Source: Candidatus Omnitrophota bacterium (GTDB lineage: Bacteria; Omnitrophota; Gorgyraeia; Zapsychrales; Fredricksoniimonadaceae). From it: 56,731 bases of DNA. Shown in pieces: positions 53,974 through 56,731 of this stretch (its first letter is position 1; each line of letters opens with the position of its first letter). The notes beneath the pieces are model-generated. The model was not told where the DNA came from, ran no database searches, and saw only the letters and a program-made list of their open reading frames with translations. The translations under genes were made by a program, and so were the position numbers. The stretch covers positions 1 to 56,731 of the forward strand of contig CAILQW010000041.1 in assembly GCA_903836515.1 (NCBI GenBank), in the 5' to 3' direction.

Positions 53974-54930
53974 ATGCCCCGCGCCATTCTCCACACGATC
54001 AAGGCTCACCGCACGTTCCTGGTGACCATGCATGTCAACCCTGACCCTGATGCTCTCGGGTCGGCTCTGGCTGTGACGCTTTTTTTACGCGCGCTTGGCA
54101 AGAAAGTCCGCCTTATTAACGACGGGCCATGCCCCGCGTGGCTGAAATTTGTGCCGCAGGTGCGTTATTATGAAACTTATGATGACAAGATAAAATTCGT
54201 GCCCGACGTAGCCATTGTGCTTGATTGCGGCGATAAGGAACGTACCGGCAAGCCGGCGCGCCTCATGGGGCCGGGTGTCAAGGTGATCAACATTGACCAT
54301 CATGTGACCAACACCGCTTTTGGCGATCAGAACCTGGTCAAGCTGGACAGTTCTTCGACGTCGGAGATCGTTTATGGCCTCCTGAAGGCTTCCGGCCAGC
54401 CATTGACGCGCGACATGGCCGAGCTTCTTTATCTGGGCATTTTAACCGACACGGGCTCTTTTGGTTTTGACTGCACCAGCGCGCAAACGCACACGGTGAT
54501 CGCCGAACTGATGAAATTCGACCTTTCGGTGAGCGGGCTGTACCGTCAGGTCTACGAGACCATGCCGGAGAAAGACCTCAAGGCCTTCCTGCGCCTGATG
54601 AATACGCTAACGTTGCATCTGGATAACCGGGTGGCCTGCCTGCGCATTTCCCTTCGACAGGCGGCGGTATTCTCCGATGGCCTGGATGTGAAGGATAAGG
54701 TCTTCGGGTTCTTGCGCGCGGTCAAGGGGCTGGACGTGGTCATGATCATCACCGAGCAGGAAAAAAGAAAGACACGCCTGAATTTCCGCAGTCGCGGCAC
54801 CGTGGATGTGGCGCAGCTGGCTTCGGGGTTTAACGGCGGCGGGCACAAGAATGCGAGCGGCGGTTTTCTGGATAAACCTTTGGCGCAGGCAAAGACGCAG
54901 GTCCTTGCCGCGATCGCCAGGATCATATAA
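53974..54930 (+). CDS. nrnA: DHH-family phosphoesterase, NrnA-like oligoribonuclease/pAp phosphatase
   Basis: 318 residues: FLVTMHVNPDPDALGSALAV (first Asp/His metal motif), VAIVLDCGDKERTGKPARL, VINIDHHVTNTAFGDQNLV (DHH motif), LLYLGILTDTGSFGFDCTS, and the DHHA1 end VAQLASGFNGGGHKNASGGFL. NrnA degrades very short RNAs and 3'-phosphoadenosine phosphate. All metal sites complete. It starts three bases after rbfA. Confidence 0.93.
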   Translation: MPRAILHTIKAHRTFLVTMHVNPDPDALGSALAVTLFLRALGKKVRLINDGPCPAWLKFVPQVRYYETYDDKIKFVPDVAIVLDCGDKERTGKPARLMGPGVKVINIDHHVTNTAFGDQNLVKLDSSSTSEIVYGLLKASGQPLTRDMAELLYLGILTDTGSFGFDCTSAQTHTVIAELMKFDLSVSGLYRQVYETMPEKDLKAFLRLMNTLTLHLDNRVACLRISLRQAAVFSDGLDVKDKVFGFLRAVKGLDVVMIITEQEKRKTRLNFRSRGTVDVAQLASGFNGGGHKNASGGFLDKPLAQAKTQVLAAIARII

Positions 54931-54955
54931 ATCTGCATTTGAGGTTGATATTGCT

Positions 54956-55624
54956 ATGGACGGGATCATTGTGGTAGATAAGCCTTCGGGCATGACGTCG
55001 CACGATGTGGTGGCGATCATCCGCCGGAAAATCAGGAACAAACGCGTGGGGCATGCCGGGACGCTCGATCCCCTGGCAACGGGTGTGCTCGTTATTCTCG
55101 TCGGGCCGTCAACACGGTTGTTCGACAAATTCGTTGGGTTTGATAAAGGCTATGGCGCAACCCTCAAGCTGGGCGTCAAGACGCGCAGTGCGGATATCCA
55201 GGGAGAAGTCTTGCTCGAGCGTCCTTTCGAAGCGGTGACCCAGCCGATGGTCGAGGCATCGTTTAAAAAATTCACGGGCCTGATCGGCCAGATCCCGCCC
55301 ATGGTCTCGGCGGTAAAACACGAGGGGCAACGCCTGTATAAACTTGCCCGCAAGGGGATCGAGGTCAAGCGCGAACCGCGCCAGATCCGGGTGGATACCT
55401 TGGACCTGATCGAATTCGCGCCGCCTTTCGTCCGTTTCCATCTGGATTGCTCCAAGGGGACCTATGTCCGTCAGATCGCCGAGGATGTTGGCGAGGATCT
55501 GGGGTGCGGAGCCTGTATCACCGATATCCGCCGTACCAGGGTCGGCCCATTCACCATCAATGACGCGGTAAAACTCGACGATGTCAATGCGACGCATATT
55601 CATCCATGGCACCCTTCCGCCTGA
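54956..55624 (+). CDS. truB: tRNA pseudouridine(55) synthase, without PUA domain
   Basis: 222 residues from ATG 54956: GIIVVDKPSGMTSHDVVAIIRR, RVGHAGTLDPLATGVLVILVG (catalytic Asp), YGATLKLGVKTRSADIQGEV, GQIPPMVSAVKHEGQRLYKLARKGIEVKREPR and FHLDCSKGTYVRQIAEDVGEDLGCGA. The catalytic core is intact, but the chain stops where the C-terminal PUA-like domain begins in most bacteria (~300 residues). The 3' end overlaps ribF by 44 bases. The track ORF from 54806 is read-through in nrnA. Confidence 0.94.
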   Translation: MDGIIVVDKPSGMTSHDVVAIIRRKIRNKRVGHAGTLDPLATGVLVILVGPSTRLFDKFVGFDKGYGATLKLGVKTRSADIQGEVLLERPFEAVTQPMVEASFKKFTGLIGQIPPMVSAVKHEGQRLYKLARKGIEVKREPRQIRVDTLDLIEFAPPFVRFHLDCSKGTYVRQIAEDVGEDLGCGACITDIRRTRVGPFTINDAVKLDDVNATHIHPWHPSA

Positions 55625-56525
55625 ACTGAAAGCCTCGGTGGCCGCCATCGGCGTGTTCGACGGTGTTCACCGCGGGCATCAGCGGGTCATTGCCCGGGCG
55701 GTGGCCGGGGCTCGCCGGATGGGGGTGTTGTCGGCGGTGGTGACGTTCCATCCGCATCCTTGCGCCATCCTGCATGCCTGCCAGGCCTCGCCCTGCATCA
55801 TGACCCTGGAACACCGCCTGCAAACCATGGCCGCCCTGGGGGTGGATGTTGCCGTGGTCATTGGCTTCAACCGTCGTTTTTCCTCCCAGCTTCCCGAAAC
55901 ATTTGTTACGAGATTTCTGGTTGGCCGGATGGGGGTGAAGAAGATCATTATCGGTCGCGATTTTCATTTCGGCCGCGGCCGCAAGGGGTCTGTGGCGCTC
56001 TTGCGTTCCATGGGGGAGTCTCTGGGGTTTGATGTCGAGCAGATCGATATCATAAAGGATACCGGCAAGGACATCAAGTCCACTGCCATCAGGGCCCTCA
56101 TAGCCGCCGGAAACCTCGCTGGTGTGAAACGTTTCCTGGGGCGGCCGTATGCTTTTCTCGGCAAAGTTGAGACCGGCGATGCGCGCGGACGCACCCTTGG
56201 TTATCCGACGGCCAACTTCAGGGAAGAGCCTGTGGTCAGCCTGCCGGACGGCATTTATCTTGTGCGGGCCTCCTGGGACGGGAGAACGTTGAACGGCCTC
56301 TGTTATATCGGTCGCAGACCCACGTTTAAGGGTAAGGATGCGCCGGTGGTCCGAGAACTTTACCTGCTCGATTACCGCGGCAACATCTATGGCCGTGAAG
56401 TCCTGGTGGAATTCCTCAAAAAACTCCGCGACGACAAGGTCTTTGCGGACAAAGAAACCCTCATCGCCCAGATCGCCCGCGACGTCGCCCAGGCCCGCCA
56501 CTTCTTCGCCCGTTCGGTACATTAG
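55581..56525 (+). CDS. ribF: Bifunctional riboflavin kinase / FAD synthetase
   Basis: 314 residues. FAD synthetase half: VAAIGVFDGVHRGHQRVI (HxGH nucleotidyl transferase motif), TFHPHP, IGRDFHFGRGRKG and DIKSTAIRALIAAGNLAGVKRFLGRPY. Riboflavin kinase half: GDARGRTLGYPTANF, DGIYLVRAS, CYIGRRPTF, ELYLLDYRGNIYGREVLVEFLKKLRDDKVF. It makes FMN and FAD from the product of the ribBA-ribE cluster. Start could also be ATG 55587. Overlap with truB indicates co-transcription. Confidence 0.96.
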   Translation: MSMRRIFIHGTLPPELKASVAAIGVFDGVHRGHQRVIARAVAGARRMGVLSAVVTFHPHPCAILHACQASPCIMTLEHRLQTMAALGVDVAVVIGFNRRFSSQLPETFVTRFLVGRMGVKKIIIGRDFHFGRGRKGSVALLRSMGESLGFDVEQIDIIKDTGKDIKSTAIRALIAAGNLAGVKRFLGRPYAFLGKVETGDARGRTLGYPTANFREEPVVSLPDGIYLVRASWDGRTLNGLCYIGRRPTFKGKDAPVVRELYLLDYRGNIYGREVLVEFLKKLRDDKVFADKETLIAQIARDVAQARHFFARSVH

Positions 56526-56716
56526 GGTTTTATCATGGGTTGAGCATGCAGCATAACAATGGTATCTTCAATGAGTTGTCGCTTGGCCCATTGTTTTTGA
56601 TCTTCGTCCAAAGGTAAAGATTCGGTAAAGACGTCCGTCACACGACAGAGCAAAGGACGTTCCGGAAGGATTTGGTGAGCGGATAAACGAATACATCTTT
56701 GACGGGAAGCGAGCTT
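56522..56716 (-). other. Possible minus-strand gene end at the window edge (weak)
   Basis: On the minus strand a frame without stop runs from 56716 to TAA at 56522-56524, ending RVTDVFTESLPLDEDQKQWAKRQLIEDTIVMLHAQPMIKP. The composition looks protein-like, but a TGA lies just upstream (56717-56719) and there is no ATG in frame near the start, so it may be a fragment or a frameshifted gene cut by the window. The 206 bases after ribF hold nothing else I can support. Confidence 0.3.
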
Positions 56717-56731
56717 TCATGTTGCCGATCA

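Overview
This 56.7-kb, GC-rich, densely coded window looks like a chromosomal segment of an uncultivated diderm (Gram-negative-type) bacterium. Evidence for a diderm is an outer-membrane barrel protein ending in Phe, a lipoprotein signal and FabZ. A family of large secreted multidomain proteins with a shared N-terminal region and a shared 'GGIDL' C-terminal tail makes me favour the candidate phylum Omnitrophota (OP3). That assignment rests on recall and gene content, not on a search.

Layout. 0-5.2 kb: end of a DUF559 gene, a VapBC-like toxin-antitoxin (TA) pair, dtd, a TatD hydrolase, a divergent NfnAB-like flavoprotein pair and a second TA pair. 5.2-13.4 kb: panB, glycyl-tRNA synthetase, pyruvate phosphate dikinase, an RpoD-family sigma factor overlapping a LacI-like sensor domain that has no DNA-binding domain, apt and a TPR protein. 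13.4-18.6 kb: tRNA-Arg, an outer-membrane porin, a membrane-anchored CBM-like protein, a ParA ATPase fused to a glycogen-binding (AMPK-type CBM) domain, and small membrane/pilin-like genes. 18.6-27.6 kb: rpsO-pnp-ftsK-rodZ-rimO-pgsA-pgpA and a Bax-inhibitor-like membrane protein. 27.7-30.5 kb: first large modular protein (GHKL ATPase cargo), then pncC on the minus strand. 30.7-43.0 kb: an rlmM-like methyltransferase, a radical SAM gene, the riboflavin cluster ribBA-ribH-nusB-PHP-ribD-ribE, fabZ, tRNA-Pro, ligA, a lipoprotein, xerD and a CCA-adding-type enzyme. 43.0-53.4 kb: accessory island with two decayed members of the large family, an AAA/DUF4143 ATPase behind three 33-bp-spaced repeats, HigBA, and two intact large proteins carrying GH77 and GH13 domains. 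53.5-56.5 kb: rbfA-nrnA-truB-ribF.

The most unusual content is the modular family. Three intact genes (27736, 46206, 50352) share a signal peptide, a roughly 330-residue N-terminal region and a C-terminal tail of about 60 residues, while the middle is exchanged: GHKL ATPase, 4-alpha-glucanotransferase or alpha-amylase-type domain. Two more tails survive as pseudogenes. Small palindromes are inserted in frame in two of the intact genes and in one remnant, and one linker position, just after the motif KVML(D/E)SDY, carries a different palindrome in each of those three. The ParA-CBM fusion and the two glycoside hydrolase cargoes together suggest an alpha-glucan theme.

A second layer is repeats: three near-identical 128-130-bp elements with GTTTAGCGC terminal inverted repeats, each just upstream of a plus-strand gene, and a dispersed palindrome family (GGGCGGGTC-nnn-GACCCGCCC). 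Three genes (nfnA-like, glyS, higB) have good promoter matches placing the transcript start within a few bases of the start codon, which suggests leaderless mRNAs. All assignments come from reading the sequence; no database search was run.
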